Position numbers and translations under genes: made by a program | Assembly (NCBI RefSeq): GCF_030034735.1 | Contig: NZ_CP125370.1 | Span: forward strand, 5,255,001 to 5,319,000 | Reading direction: 5' to 3' | DNA length: 64,000 bases | Source of the DNA: Paenibacillus sp. RC334 | Lineage (GTDB): Bacteria > Bacillota > Bacilli > Paenibacillales > Paenibacillaceae | The notes under the pieces: model-generated | The model's input: only the letters and a program-made list of their open reading frames with translations | Told to the model about the DNA's origin: nothing | Database searches by the model: none | Part shown: in pieces, positions 1-8,448 of the stretch | How the letters are laid out: every line of letters begins with the position of its first letter | Numbering within the stretch: the first letter of the stretch is position 1

Positions 1-589
1 CCCATTCCAGCACCGGATGCTCGTAATCCTGGCGAACCGTATACTGAAATACGTCAGTCACGGTATTGCCTGTTACATATATTCGCGATTCAGGTTTATT
101 TTCCTTCCGCAAATTCCCAGCAGATAAAGATGTAGGAGAAAAATGAAGATCAGACAGCACTCCTGTCAGTTGACGGTTCATTTCCTCAGGGTACGGAGAA
201 AGCTTGTTCCACGTCCGCAAGCCCGCTTCCACATGCCCTACTTCGATCTGTTGCATAAAGGCCGCATAGCTGGCCAGGAAAGTCGTCAGCGTATCCCCGT
301 GAACGAGCACGATATCAGGCTTTGCCTCACGTAACACAGGTTCCAATCCTTGAAGTACACGAATGGAAATTTCATTAAGCGTCTGACGATCCTTCATCAC
401 ATCCAGATCATAGTCAGGGTGGATATTAAACACTTCCAGAACCTGATCGAGCATTTGGCGATGTTGAGCCGTTACGCATACTAAGGACTCGATATGCTCG
501 GGGTGACGTTGAAGCTCCAAAATAAGAGGAGCCATCTTAATCGCTTCCGGACGCACGCCAAAAATAGTCATCACTTTGATTTTGGACAT
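1..589 (-). CDS. wecB: UDP-N-acetylglucosamine 2-epimerase, 3' part missing
   Basis: This is the N-terminal part (about 196 residues) of a UDP-GlcNAc 2-epimerase, which interconverts UDP-GlcNAc and UDP-ManNAc for teichoic acid or polysaccharide synthesis in the cytoplasm. The protein starts [20 protein letters not shown], containing the family's [11 protein letters not shown] substrate loop, followed by [13 protein letters not shown] and [11 protein letters not shown], all typical of WecB/MnaA. The ATG at 589 follows an AAAAGGGG-type ribosome binding site. The C-terminal half lies outside the window. It follows upp in the same direction with a 106-bp gap, an arrangement I recall from other Paenibacillus. 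The alternative symbol is mnaA. Confidence 0.93.
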   Translation of the reverse strand, partial: MSKIKVMTIFGVRPEAIKMAPLILELQRHPEHIESLVCVTAQHRQMLDQVLEVFNIHPDYDLDVMKDRQTLNEISIRVLQGLEPVLREAKPDIVLVHGDTLTTFLASYAAFMQQIEVGHVEAGLRTWNKLSPYPEEMNRQLTGVLSDLHFSPTSLSAGNLRKENKPESRIYVTGNTVTDVFQYTVRQDYEHPVLEW

Positions 590-695
590 TTTCTGTTGAA
601 CCCCTTTTCAAGATAAACGTCCGGTTCCAAGACCGTTCTCCTATGAAAAACGACTTGTCCGTAACGCCCATATATTATGCCGAACCAGAGGCCCT

Positions 696-1325
696 TTACT
701 TGGTTCCGTACAGACGGTCTCCCGCATCACCAAGACCCGGAATAATGTAGCCGTGATCATCCAGACGCTCGTCCAGTGCAGCAACATAAATATCTACATC
801 AGGATGGGCATCCTGAACGGCCTTGACTCCCTCAGGAGCGGCAATCAAATTCATCATCTTAATTTGGGTACAGCCTCTCTTTTTCAACACATCAATAGCC
901 GCGATCGCCGAGCCGCCCGTTGCAAGCATCGGATCAATCACGATCAATTCACGCTCAGTCACGTCTGTAGGCAACTTCGTATAGTATTCCACAGGCTGCA
1001 ATGTCTCGGGATCACGGAACAGTCCCACATGCCCTACCTTTGCTGCCGGCAGCAGTTTGACAACGCCATCCAGCATCCCCAAGCCTGCACGCAAGATTGG
1101 AATGAGACCCAGCATGCGACCGGAAATAACCTTGCCTTCTGTCTCAGCAACCGGTGTCTGCACCGTAATGCTCTCCAGCGGGATATCCCGCGTAATTTCA
1201 TAAGCCATCAATGTTGCTACTTCATCCACCAGTTCGCGGAAATCCTTGGTGTTGGTCCGCACATCGCGGATAAATGTAAGTTTGTGTTGGATCAAAGGGT
1301 GATCACAAACCACCAGTTTTGCCAT
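696..1325 (-). CDS. upp: Uracil phosphoribosyltransferase
   Basis: Upp makes UMP from uracil and PRPP, salvaging pyrimidines in the cytoplasm. The 209-residue length is exactly that of the family. The PRPP-binding loop [10 protein letters not shown] lies at residues 131-140 and the uracil-binding C-terminus [17 protein letters not shown] closes the protein. The N-terminal [16 protein letters not shown] block is also diagnostic. The ATG follows GGAGGGAATATATC. Upstream stands a strong terminator (1585-1624), so upp is probably transcribed from its own promoter between about 1326 and 1584; I saw no clear attenuator in that leader. Confidence 0.97.
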   Translation of the reverse strand: MAKLVVCDHPLIQHKLTFIRDVRTNTKDFRELVDEVATLMAYEITRDIPLESITVQTPVAETEGKVISGRMLGLIPILRAGLGMLDGVVKLLPAAKVGHVGLFRDPETLQPVEYYTKLPTDVTERELIVIDPMLATGGSAIAAIDVLKKRGCTQIKMMNLIAAPEGVKAVQDAHPDVDIYVAALDERLDDHGYIIPGLGDAGDRLYGTK

Positions 1326-1584
1326 GATATATTCCCTCCGGTATTATCGTCACGTTCTTTCGCACCAGAATATCGAACATCCTGTATGGAAAGGATCTAT
1401 GTAACCTATTTGTACAAACCAAATAAGCACAGATGCAATGCGTGCCTGTAAATCCTGTTTATTATAACATTCCCTTGATTGATTTAACACCTGCCACCGC
1501 AACCTTTTGTCAAGAGGAAGATATGACAGGTAAAATGCATACTTCGCCACTTCAAGAGTGACTTTTGTCATACAAAAAGTGCAT
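1326..1584. other. Non-coding region upstream of upp
   Basis: No credible gene was found here on either strand. The stretch separates the terminator at 1585-1624 from upp and should contain the upp promoter. A minus-strand reading frame covers part of it but has no family resemblance and no convincing ribosome binding site. Confidence 0.5.
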
Positions 1585-1624
1585 AAAAAAGGCTCTGACG
1601 GCACTTGACCGTCAGAGCCTTTTG
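1585..1624 (-). terminator. Strong intrinsic terminator
   Basis: An 11-bp perfect stem, GGCTCTGACGG with CCGTCAGAGCC, is flanked by A and T runs on both sides, so it can act in both directions; the minus-strand U-run (TTTTTT) is the longer one. It lies just downstream of the decayed ABC operon. Confidence 0.9.
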
Positions 1625-1681
1625 AATTTTGGACTTCCTGCCTAACCTACAGGCTTTGTGTCCTAATACAGCATCAGTCTT

Positions 1682-1840
1682 TTATCTGTACTTCAAATTG
1701 TCCCATGCCTCCTGAAATTGCTGGAGCATTTCATCCTTCGTAATGACTCCCGCAATATAGGCCTGCATGCTACTACTCAGATCCTGATTCAGTCCCTTAG
1801 GGAAACGTTGAAAGTTCCAACTCCATATCTTGTCGCTGTT
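1682..1840 (-). pseudogene. C-terminal remnant of a sugar ABC transporter binding protein
   Basis: Read on the minus strand from about 1840 to the stop at 1682, the frame gives IWSWNFQRFPKGLNQDLSSS and ends in EMLQQFQEAWDNLKYR. This is the characteristic C-terminus of extracellular carbohydrate-binding lipoproteins of ABC importers. There is no start or body of the gene: an in-frame stop lies just upstream and the sequence is fused to the permease remnant next to it, so most of the gene has been deleted. Confidence 0.75.
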
Positions 1841-1931
1841 TTATTTTATTCCAGGCATTCGCGTAGTTCTCAAAATGGAAGGTCATCGGCCACGAAGCGA
1901 AATGAGCCAAATTGTCGCTTGTTTTTCCCAT
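1835..1931 (-). pseudogene. N-terminal remnant of a second sugar ABC permease
   Basis: The frame starting at the ATG at 1931 overlaps the stop of the neighbouring permease remnant by one base (TAATG). It reads MGKTSDNLAHFASWPMTFHF then ENYANAWNKI, like the region of MalG-type permeases just after the first membrane segment, and then loses similarity near 1840 where the binding-protein tail begins. About 30 codons survive. Confidence 0.6.
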
Positions 1932-2165
1932 TACATTTCGACCTCCTTTTTCTTCGTCAGACACACCTGGATGCTGGTAATGATTGCAACGATGACAAAG
2001 AAAATAATGGCTTTGGCAGTACCCAATCCAAGACGGTTATTTGTAAACGCTTCATTATATATGTCCAAACGCAACAGACTCCGTCGACTTGAAGGGTCCA
2101 CCCTTTGTCAGCGCCAAATTCAACTCAAATACTTTAAAGGACCAGGATATCGCCAGAAACAGGCA
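1931..2165 (-). pseudogene. C-terminal remnant of a MalF-type sugar ABC permease
   Basis: Minus-strand translation gives WSFKVFELNLALTKGGPFKS, then after a one-base shift near 2067 DIYNEAFTNNRLGLGTAKAI and a hydrophobic tail ending TKKKEVEM. This is the conserved C-terminal part of MalF-like permeases, including the NxxxGxGxA region. The 5' three quarters of the gene are missing. With the two neighbouring fragments it records a deleted sugar-uptake operon. Confidence 0.75.
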
Positions 2166-2182
2166 GAATCGCTAGAAATCAA

Positions 2183-2227
2183 AAAAAGGCTGTTCCCCCT
2201 CCGGCTTACGGAAGAAAAACAGCCTTA
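2183..2227 (-). terminator. Terminator of glyA
   Basis: On the minus strand AAGGCTGTT pairs with AACAGCCTT around a GC-rich loop and is followed by seven T residues. It lies 91 bp downstream of the glyA stop codon. Confidence 0.85.
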
Positions 2228-2317
2228 TCAGTCACATCATATGTGTAGTCATGGCCCCCCCCCGGATACCAAGGCTGACAACCTGAGGCTGAGGGGGAGC
2301 ATGAACAAGCCGATTGA

Positions 2318-3568
2318 TTAGTATTGAATACTTGGGTAGATCGGGAATTTGTCTGTCAGTTCGCCAACAGCTTGGCTGGCTTTGGACAATACCGTATCAT
2401 CCTTCGGATTTTTAAGAGTTTCGGCAATGATTTTACCGATTTTGACCATAGCCTCTTCATCCATACCACGGGACGTTGCAGCAGGTGTACCAATGCGGAT
2501 TCCGCTGGTAACGAACGGACTGGTCGGGTCGAAAGGAATCGCGTTTTTGTTCACTGTAATGCCCACGGAATCCAGCACATGCTCCGCTTCTTTTCCAGTG
2601 ATGTTCAAGCTACGCGTGTCCAGCAGCATCAGGTGATTATCCGTACCACCGGATACAATGTTAATGCCTTCAGCCAGCAATGTCTCAGCCAGCACCTGAG
2701 CGTTGCGAACTACGTTTTGTGCATAGGTTTTGAAGGAAGGCTGGAGCGCTTCACCCAAGGCAACGGCTTTGGATGCGATCACATGCATCAACGGCCCCCC
2801 TTGAGTACCTGGGAAAATAGCTTTATCAATCGCTTGCGCCCACGCTTTGCGAGTCAAAATCAGACCTCCACGCGGACCACGCAGCGTTTTGTGTGTCGTT
2901 GTTGTTACAAATTGAGCATGCGGAACCGGGCTTGGATGAATACCCGCTGCCACAAGACCCGCGATATGTGCCATATCGACCATGAACAGAGCGCCCACAT
3001 CGTTGGCAATGGAAGCGAAGGCTTCAAAATCAATGGTGCGCGGATATGCGCTCGCGCCGGCTACAATCAGACGAGGGCGATGCTTGAAGGCTGCCTTGCG
3101 CACTTCATCATAGTCGATGCGGAAGTTGTCTTCACGTACACCGTAAGCGGCAAAGTTATACAACAAGCCGGAGGCGTTAACCGGGCTTCCATGTGTAAGA
3201 TGGCCGCCGTGCGCTAGGTTCATACCCAGTACGGTATCTCCAGGTTTAAGAGCTGCCAGATATACTGCCATGTTCGCTTGCGCTCCAGAGTGAGCTTGTA
3301 CGTTAGCATGCTCTGCACCGAACAGTTCTTTGGCACGGTCGCGTGCAATGTCCTCAACGATATCTACATGCTCACAGCCACCGTAATAGCGTTTACCCGG
3401 ATAGCCTTCAGCATATTTATTTGTCAGTACAGAGCCCATTGCTTCCATTACCGCTTCGCTGACGATATTTTCGGATGCGATCAGCTCGATATTGTGGCGT
3501 TGTCGTTTCAGTTCAAGTCCCATTGCTTCCAGCACTGCCGGGTCACTTTTACGCAAATGTTCCATCAT
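2318..3568 (-). CDS. glyA: Serine hydroxymethyltransferase
   Basis: GlyA converts serine and tetrahydrofolate to glycine and 5,10-methylene-tetrahydrofolate, using pyridoxal phosphate. The 416-residue length is normal for bacteria. The PLP lysine is K227 in [14 protein letters not shown]; the [24 protein letters not shown] and [11 protein letters not shown] blocks are all present. The start ATG follows GAGAGGGAG with a 9-bp spacer; a second ATG follows immediately. It lies downstream of ywlG and ends in its own terminator, as in B. subtilis where ywlG and glyA are adjacent. Confidence 0.97.
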   Translation of the reverse strand: MMEHLRKSDPAVLEAMGLELKRQRHNIELIASENIVSEAVMEAMGSVLTNKYAEGYPGKRYYGGCEHVDIVEDIARDRAKELFGAEHANVQAHSGAQANMAVYLAALKPGDTVLGMNLAHGGHLTHGSPVNASGLLYNFAAYGVREDNFRIDYDEVRKAAFKHRPRLIVAGASAYPRTIDFEAFASIANDVGALFMVDMAHIAGLVAAGIHPSPVPHAQFVTTTTHKTLRGPRGGLILTRKAWAQAIDKAIFPGTQGGPLMHVIASKAVALGEALQPSFKTYAQNVVRNAQVLAETLLAEGINIVSGGTDNHLMLLDTRSLNITGKEAEHVLDSVGITVNKNAIPFDPTSPFVTSGIRIGTPAATSRGMDEEAMVKIGKIIAETLKNPKDDTVLSKASQAVGELTDKFPIYPSIQY

Positions 3569-3692
3569 GATTGATTACTCCCTCTCCATGGTCAATTGTC
3601 AGGTATACAGGCAAGCGCCTGCTCCTCTGTTGGGTACCTCATCATCAATACAAAAAAGATACAAACATGCTGTCCAAACCAAATTGCAAATG

Positions 3693-4280
3693 CTAGTCAC
3701 AGCTTCCGCCGGCTTCTTGCTCCAGACTATACACCGCTCGTTGTCCTCCGATGAGCGGGGGACGAGTGAACGCCGCCGTCACACGCGCTTCGCCAATCCA
3801 GCGAAGGCCTGGACGAAACGGAACAGCAATCGGTTGCAAATGCATACCGATCAGCGTCTCACCAATGTCTATCCCCGCATGTGCCTGTACATTCGCCGCC
3901 AGACATGCATCTTCCAGCGCACGATAGGCGACGGTAGCCATAGATCCGCCTGCCGTACGAACGGGAACGGCGGCAACCTCCGTCAGTCCCAGCCGCTCCA
4001 GCACGGCTCGCTCAACGACTAGCGCACGGTTCAAATGCTCGCAGCATTGAAATGCCACGTCAAAACCATACGCCCTGCTAACGGATTCCACTCCAGCCAG
4101 CAATTGCTGCGCTACATCGAGCGCTCCCGCCGTGCCAATCCTGCTTCCAACCACCTCACTGGTGCTTACCCCGATAACCAGCAAACGACCAGCCTTGAGA
4201 CTGGCTGCTTCTGCTATTTCCTTCACGACAGAAGCGGTCTGTGCTTCAAGCGTAACCTCATGATCCAATTGTCCTGCCAT
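3693..4280 (-). CDS. ywlG: TIGR01440/UPF0340 family protein of unknown function
   Basis: The gene encodes about 195 residues and belongs to the UPF0340 family, whose B. subtilis member is YwlG. The function is unknown. Family-typical stretches are LLVIGVSTSEVVGSRIG, the QCCEHLNRALVVER region and the C-terminal AHAGIDIGETLIGMHLQPIA. The start at 4280 (MAGQLDHEV) is chosen because AAAGGAGG lies five bases before it; a longer frame starting at 4346 has no such signal. It lies between ywlE and glyA, the conserved place. No signal peptide or membrane segment is visible. Confidence 0.85.
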   Translation of the reverse strand: MAGQLDHEVTLEAQTASVVKEIAEAASLKAGRLLVIGVSTSEVVGSRIGTAGALDVAQQLLAGVESVSRAYGFDVAFQCCEHLNRALVVERAVLERLGLTEVAAVPVRTAGGSMATVAYRALEDACLAANVQAHAGIDIGETLIGMHLQPIAVPFRPGLRWIGEARVTAAFTRPPLIGGQRAVYSLEQEAGGSCD

Positions 4281-4727
4281 TGGAACCTCCTTTGGTTGAA
4301 CAGCCCCACAGAGACTGGGCACGGGCTTATGCCCCATGTTCAACACACTCTCTCCTGAATCACAATCTGACTATATTATAGCCGATGAATCGGATTTCGA
4401 GCAGGAAAAATGGAAGACCCAACTAAAAAAAGGACCCTCTCTCGGTTCGAATACTCGAAGTAACAGCACACGGAAGAATCATTGTCATTTGTCTGGACAG
4501 AAGGCCACCGGAGGCCGGACCTAGCTCATATACGAAAAAAGAGCAGTCCACAGCCAATGTGGATTTGCTCTTTTGCCCAGGCGACCGGCCGTATATCCGG
4601 TGCTCCATCGTGGTTAATCCCACTTTTGTCGCCAGTTACACCGGATTCTTGTTTTTCCACCTTATCTTAACGGATTAACCGTCGAAAATCAACAGATCCC
4701 GTACAAAATAGATGAGTGATACAAACT
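4281..4727. other. Gene-free interval where rpiB would be expected
   Basis: About 450 bp without a credible gene. In B. subtilis rpiB (ywlF) lies here between ywlE and ywlG. I searched both strands by eye for RpiB-like motifs such as AADHAGY or GTGIGMSI and saw none, even degenerate. The interval contains a terminator at 4535-4575 and presumably the ywlG/glyA promoter. Confidence 0.55.
4535..4575 (-). terminator. Terminator downstream of ywlE
   Basis: On the minus strand AAAGAGCA and TCCACA pair with TGTGGA and TGCTCTTT around a TTGGC loop, with small bulges, and a run of six T follows. It separates ywlE from ywlG. Confidence 0.8.
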
Positions 4728-5312
4728 TTATTCGGACAATGCCTTTAGCTTGTCCACCAGCTTATGCAGCGCCGTTCGGATTTCCCCAGCCGTGACATCG
4801 TAATCTTCACGCGGACCGCCGAACGGATCAGAAATATCAAAGCCCGGAATACGTTGATGCAGTTCAATCATCCGCTCACGCTCCCGTGCCGAAAGCTCCT
4901 GCCCCAGCGAACCCATCAGTTGTTGTGAAGCGTACAGACCATCCAGCTCCTGTACATCATTCAGCACCGAATCCCGGTCCTCCACATATTCCTTGAGCGT
5001 AAACACTTTGCCCGCCGTTTGGGGAAAGCGCTGAATTACGTGCTGCTTATGCCCTTGGGTCAAGGTTAAAATCAGATGCGCCCACTCGGCAAGCCCACCG
5101 TTCAAAGGAGTTGAGGTGATTTGATCCGAGATATTGTGGTCACGTAGCACCGCCTCTGCATGTCGGGAAATGGGTGTGCCTTCCATCGCAGCTACTCCCG
5201 CCGAACGCACTTCCAACCCTAGTCCGTGCTCAGTAGCCAGCTTGCGCAGCATCCCTTCAGCCATCGGACTGCGACAGGTGTTCCCTGTGCATACGAATAA
5301 GATATGTTTCAA
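4728..5312 (-). CDS. ywlE: Protein-arginine phosphatase, low molecular weight type
   Basis: The product is a low-molecular-weight phosphatase of the YwlE type, which removes phosphate from arginine residues marked by the McsB kinase. The catalytic P-loop C-T-G-N-T-C-R-S lies at residues 8-15 (C8 nucleophile); the threonine at the fifth position is the residue linked in B. subtilis YwlE to phosphoarginine specificity. The general acid is in SDPFGG near the C-terminus. I set the start at the TTG at 5312 (MKHILFVCTGN) because GGGGGGTGAAG lies just upstream; a GTG three codons earlier is an alternative. At about 194 residues it is longer than YwlE (about 150) because of an insertion in the middle. 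Confidence 0.85.
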   Translation of the reverse strand: MKHILFVCTGNTCRSPMAEGMLRKLATEHGLGLEVRSAGVAAMEGTPISRHAEAVLRDHNISDQITSTPLNGGLAEWAHLILTLTQGHKQHVIQRFPQTAGKVFTLKEYVEDRDSVLNDVQELDGLYASQQLMGSLGQELSARERERMIELHQRIPGFDISDPFGGPREDYDVTAGEIRTALHKLVDKLKALSE

Positions 5313-5347
5313 CGTCTTCACCCCCCGTATGTTGAAATAATATATAA

Positions 5348-5908
5348 TTAAAACATAAACATAAAGCCGAACGCCAGTAGAATGGCACCGCCCACCGCTT
5401 CTCCATAGTCTCCCAGATTGCGGCTGACCTTTCGGCCTAACAGCAGTCCCAGCATCGCCATCGCTCCCCCGCAAAAGCCAAACGCCAGAACGGTTAGTAC
5501 CAAATCACTCTGGAACATGCCAAGTGACACCCCAACAGAAAAGGAGTCAACGCTCACTCCAAGCGCAAATAGCAAAAGGCCCAAGGACGAACGATGGTCC
5601 AACACCTGTACTCCGTCCCCTTTGAAGGAATTATAAACCATATGCCCGCCCAAAAGGATGAGTAATCCCCCTGCAAAGTAGGTCGTCACATGGCCCAGTA
5701 AAGAACTCATATAATGGCCTGTGAACATACCCAGCAATGGCATCAGAATGTGAAAAAAGCCAATGACCGTGCTGATCCGCAGCACGTCCCGCAGGCGTAT
5801 TCCTTTCATGCCGATCCCTACGCCCAACGATAACGCATCCGTCCCCAGCGCTACAGCCATGACCAGAATCGTTACAATCTGCCCGGCATGGGCAGAGGCT
5901 GCCAGCAT
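5348..5908 (-). CDS. mntP: Manganese efflux pump MntP
   Basis: A six-helix membrane protein of the MntP (DUF204) family that exports Mn2+. The two internal halves carry the paired motifs GTDALSLGVGIGM and SVDSFSVGVSLGM, whose acidic residues line the metal pathway in the family. The start at 5908 (MLAASAHAG) follows GGGGGGATGG. It lies between ywlC and ywlE, the position of ywlD in B. subtilis. About 186 residues, normal for the family. I saw no yybP-ykoY-type riboswitch in the short upstream gap. Confidence 0.88.
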   Translation of the reverse strand: MLAASAHAGQIVTILVMAVALGTDALSLGVGIGMKGIRLRDVLRISTVIGFFHILMPLLGMFTGHYMSSLLGHVTTYFAGGLLILLGGHMVYNSFKGDGVQVLDHRSSLGLLLFALGVSVDSFSVGVSLGMFQSDLVLTVLAFGFCGGAMAMLGLLLGRKVSRNLGDYGEAVGGAILLAFGFMFMF

Positions 5909-6079
5909 ACTCCATCCCCCCAAATATCCGTCCGCTCTTGTACACGTTATGCGGACAAGAGGCAAAACAGTACAAGCATACGGTGAACGTGCCTGTACCG
6001 GGATAAGTTGAGAGGAAACAATGCTGAAAAGTTAATCCATCTAAAGCCTCTACATCATTGGACAAATATCGGCGCCGTC

Positions 6080-7318
6080 CTAGAGACGGACGATCCGATG
6101 GCCCGCCGCTTTGAGCAGGCGGTTCATAACGGCGTCTCCCAGCCCTTTCGGCGGACAGGCTTCCGCCAAAATAAAGGTGACGCCTTCCTCATCGCAGCGG
6201 CGCAGCACGCCGTACAGGCGCTGCGCTGCCTCATGGAGTGCGTCCAGCTTGCCCAGCGTGTAAACGCGCTCTCCGGCATAGCCGGCGGCATGCTCGTCGA
6301 ACGCGAGCACTGCTGTGCGCTCCCCCCGCGCGGACGCCTCCGCCAGCGCGGCGCGAATCCAGCCCGTCACCTCAGCGGTTGACGGGCCATGCACTACGCT
6401 CAAGCAGCCTCGCGGCGCGTAGTGCGTGTACTTCATGCCCGGCGAACGCGGTGCCGGGCTATCGGCGTCCTCGCCGGGCGAAGCGGCGACCAACGCAGGG
6501 TCCAGCTCGACGGCGCGAGCGACCGCAGCGAGCTGCTCGGCCGTCACGCCGCCGGGGCGCAGGATGGTGACGGTTCCGTCGTCACCGGCCTGCACCACCG
6601 TGGACTCCAGCCCCACACCCGTGGGGCCACCGTCCAAAATGCCGCCGATGCGGCCCTCCAGGTCCTCACGCACATGGTGTGCAAGGGTCGGACTGGGCCT
6701 GCCCGAGCGATTGGCGCTTGGCGCAGCCAGCGGACAGCCTGCTTCTGCGATCAGACGCAGCGCTACCGGATGGTCCGGCATGCGCACGCCGACCGTGTCC
6801 AGCCCCGCCGTCACACGAGGCGACAGTGCTTGAGGCATCACAGGCAACACCAGCGTCAGCGGTCCCGGCCAGAACGCATCCATCAGCGCCCGCGCCGTAT
6901 CATTCACTTCCGTTACCATGCCGTCCAGCTGGGCAGGGTCGGAAACATGCACGATCAGCGGATTATCGGAAGGACGCCCTTTGGCGGAGAATACCGATTC
7001 TACCGCTTCCGTGCTACGCGCATCAGCGCCCAAGCCGTACACCGTCTCGGTAGGGAACGCTACCGTCTCTCCTGCTTGCAGCAGCACAGCGGCCTCACGA
7101 ATGCCTTTTTCCGCCGCAATACGGTCTTGTCTGGATAACATTTCACCAGATGATTCCCCTTCAACAACCAATTCTCTTACGTCCCACCATTTCGTATGGG
7201 AATCGGCCAACGGCGGCTTTAGCCCATGAAGCCCCTGTTCGTCCAATACCCGCTCACATATTTTCTTCTGCAAAGACTCTCCGCGCAAACCTTGTATTTG
7301 GTTCGATTTATCACTCAT
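6080..7318 (-). CDS. ywlC: L-threonylcarbamoyladenylate synthase, Sua5 type
   Basis: The enzyme makes threonylcarbamoyl-AMP from threonine, bicarbonate and ATP, the first step of the t6A tRNA modification. The YrdC domain runs from about residue 70 to 255, with PTETVYGLG at 89-97, KGRPSDNPLIVH and SANRSGRPSPT; the C-terminal Sua5 domain starts near SPGMKYTHYAPRG and ends at the stop. An extra 60 residues or so precede the YrdC domain, containing TKWWDVREL, which resembles the N-terminus of other Sua5 proteins, so the long start is plausible but not certain. The gene is markedly GC-rich compared with its neighbours, which produces many spurious antisense frames. Confidence 0.93.
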   Translation of the reverse strand: MSDKSNQIQGLRGESLQKKICERVLDEQGLHGLKPPLADSHTKWWDVRELVVEGESSGEMLSRQDRIAAEKGIREAAVLLQAGETVAFPTETVYGLGADARSTEAVESVFSAKGRPSDNPLIVHVSDPAQLDGMVTEVNDTARALMDAFWPGPLTLVLPVMPQALSPRVTAGLDTVGVRMPDHPVALRLIAEAGCPLAAPSANRSGRPSPTLAHHVREDLEGRIGGILDGGPTGVGLESTVVQAGDDGTVTILRPGGVTAEQLAAVARAVELDPALVAASPGEDADSPAPRSPGMKYTHYAPRGCLSVVHGPSTAEVTGWIRAALAEASARGERTAVLAFDEHAAGYAGERVYTLGKLDALHEAAQRLYGVLRRCDEEGVTFILAEACPPKGLGDAVMNRLLKAAGHRIVRL

Positions 7319-7501
7319 ATTAGATCATCCCATATCTTATTGTCATACAGTCCTGGTTCAGTTAGCTCTATCCCTAAAGAACTTACTTGGGCGGCTTATC
7401 TGAACCAAATCTGTCCATGTCTCATAGCTGTAAACCCTATATCCCATTATAACATACCGGGGTCATGCACCCGTTGTTCTCTTTTCTACAACTTACGACG
7501 A

Positions 7502-8194
7502 TTAGGCAAAAAGACCACTCACCCATCCCCACAACCCCGTCAATGCATCCCATAGAAAAAACCGTACTTCCGGCTCCTTGTCAGCGGCATTCGTCCGTCC
7601 GCCTCCTTGGTCCGCTTTTGCCGAGACCGTTTGAGCTGCCGTTTCCCCGCTGCCCGCATCAATGAAGCACAACGGAGGAAACAGCACGCACCACCAATTT
7701 TGCCCTTTGCCTTGTCCCAGCGTGACCCGAAGCGCTTCATAATCCCCTGCCGGATAGACAAGCCCACCGTACATCTTCGTCGGAAAAGGTACGTTTGCCA
7801 ATTCTACCTGATGATCGTACGAGATGCCCCGTCGAGCCAGTTCCGCACCTACTAAACGGTCAATTTCGGGTAAATGAGCAGCAATCAGCACTCTGGCCTG
7901 ATCCAAACTTTGCGGGTTTTCCAGCTTGCCAACCCACGCATCCATCTGTTGTACGATGGTATCCCTAATTTCACGTTTTACCAGCTGATCCTCTGGACGA
8001 TCCGAATTGGCCAAAATGCGCAATCGGATGGAATCATGAGGAATGACGCCCGCTCCTGTCGTTGCCATCCCTGCCACTACAGGCCCTCTTGTCCCTGTTG
8101 TCATGGCGGCATCTGTTTTTTGACCTTCCCACGACATCAATAATATTGAAATACAAAATAGTATCATTGCAGCTTGCTTGGTCCAGCTTCTCAT
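7502..8194 (-). CDS. spoIIR: Stage II sporulation protein R
   Basis: SpoIIR is secreted by the forespore and activates the SpoIIGA protease that matures sigma-E in the mother cell. A signal peptide lies at the start (MRSWTKQAAMILFCISILLM). The core HDSIRLRILANSDRPEDQLV and the NWWCVLFPPLCFIDA block are hallmark SpoIIR sequences. I place the start at the ATG at 8194 after GGGGGGATTGGG; the frame remains open to 8218. The residues after the core form a family-variable tail rich in charged and small residues. Its presence supports a spore-forming host. Confidence 0.95.
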   Translation of the reverse strand: MRSWTKQAAMILFCISILLMSWEGQKTDAAMTTGTRGPVVAGMATTGAGVIPHDSIRLRILANSDRPEDQLVKREIRDTIVQQMDAWVGKLENPQSLDQARVLIAAHLPEIDRLVGAELARRGISYDHQVELANVPFPTKMYGGLVYPAGDYEALRVTLGQGKGQNWWCVLFPPLCFIDAGSGETAAQTVSAKADQGGGRTNAADKEPEVRFFLWDALTGLWGWVSGLFA

Positions 8195-8354
8195 CCCAAT
8201 CCCCCCAAACTCTATCATGTCTATCAGTCTGTCCGGTTTGGGAGAGGCTAAACCTATGAATCTCGTAAAATGTTCAAGACCATTTTAAAAACACCCAATA
8301 CACCCTACATCAAGCACATGGATCTGGGCCGAAGCTTCGGAGCAGTCCGCGAAT

Positions 8355-8388
8355 ACGAAAAAGCCCAGATTTCACAATCTGGACCCTT
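8355..8388 (-). terminator. Terminator of the RodA/FtsW gene
   Basis: On the minus strand CCAGATT pairs with AATCTGG over a 4-nt loop and is followed, after GC, by TTTTT. It lies 60 bp downstream of the stop codon at 8449. Confidence 0.7.
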
Positions 8389-8448
8389 CGTATCTCACTA
8401 TTTCCCCTCACCCTAAGCATCAAGTGACATCCATTTAGAAGCATAGCA

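Noticed and set aside
1350..1604. 84-codon minus-strand ORF upstream of upp
   Set aside because: It begins inside the terminator, overlaps the expected upp promoter and shows no protein-like features.
6238..7229. Several long ORFs antisense to ywlC, and similar ones opposite prmC and the PfkB gene
   Set aside because: They arise from the high GC content; arginine- and proline-rich compositions and lack of start signals show they are shadows.
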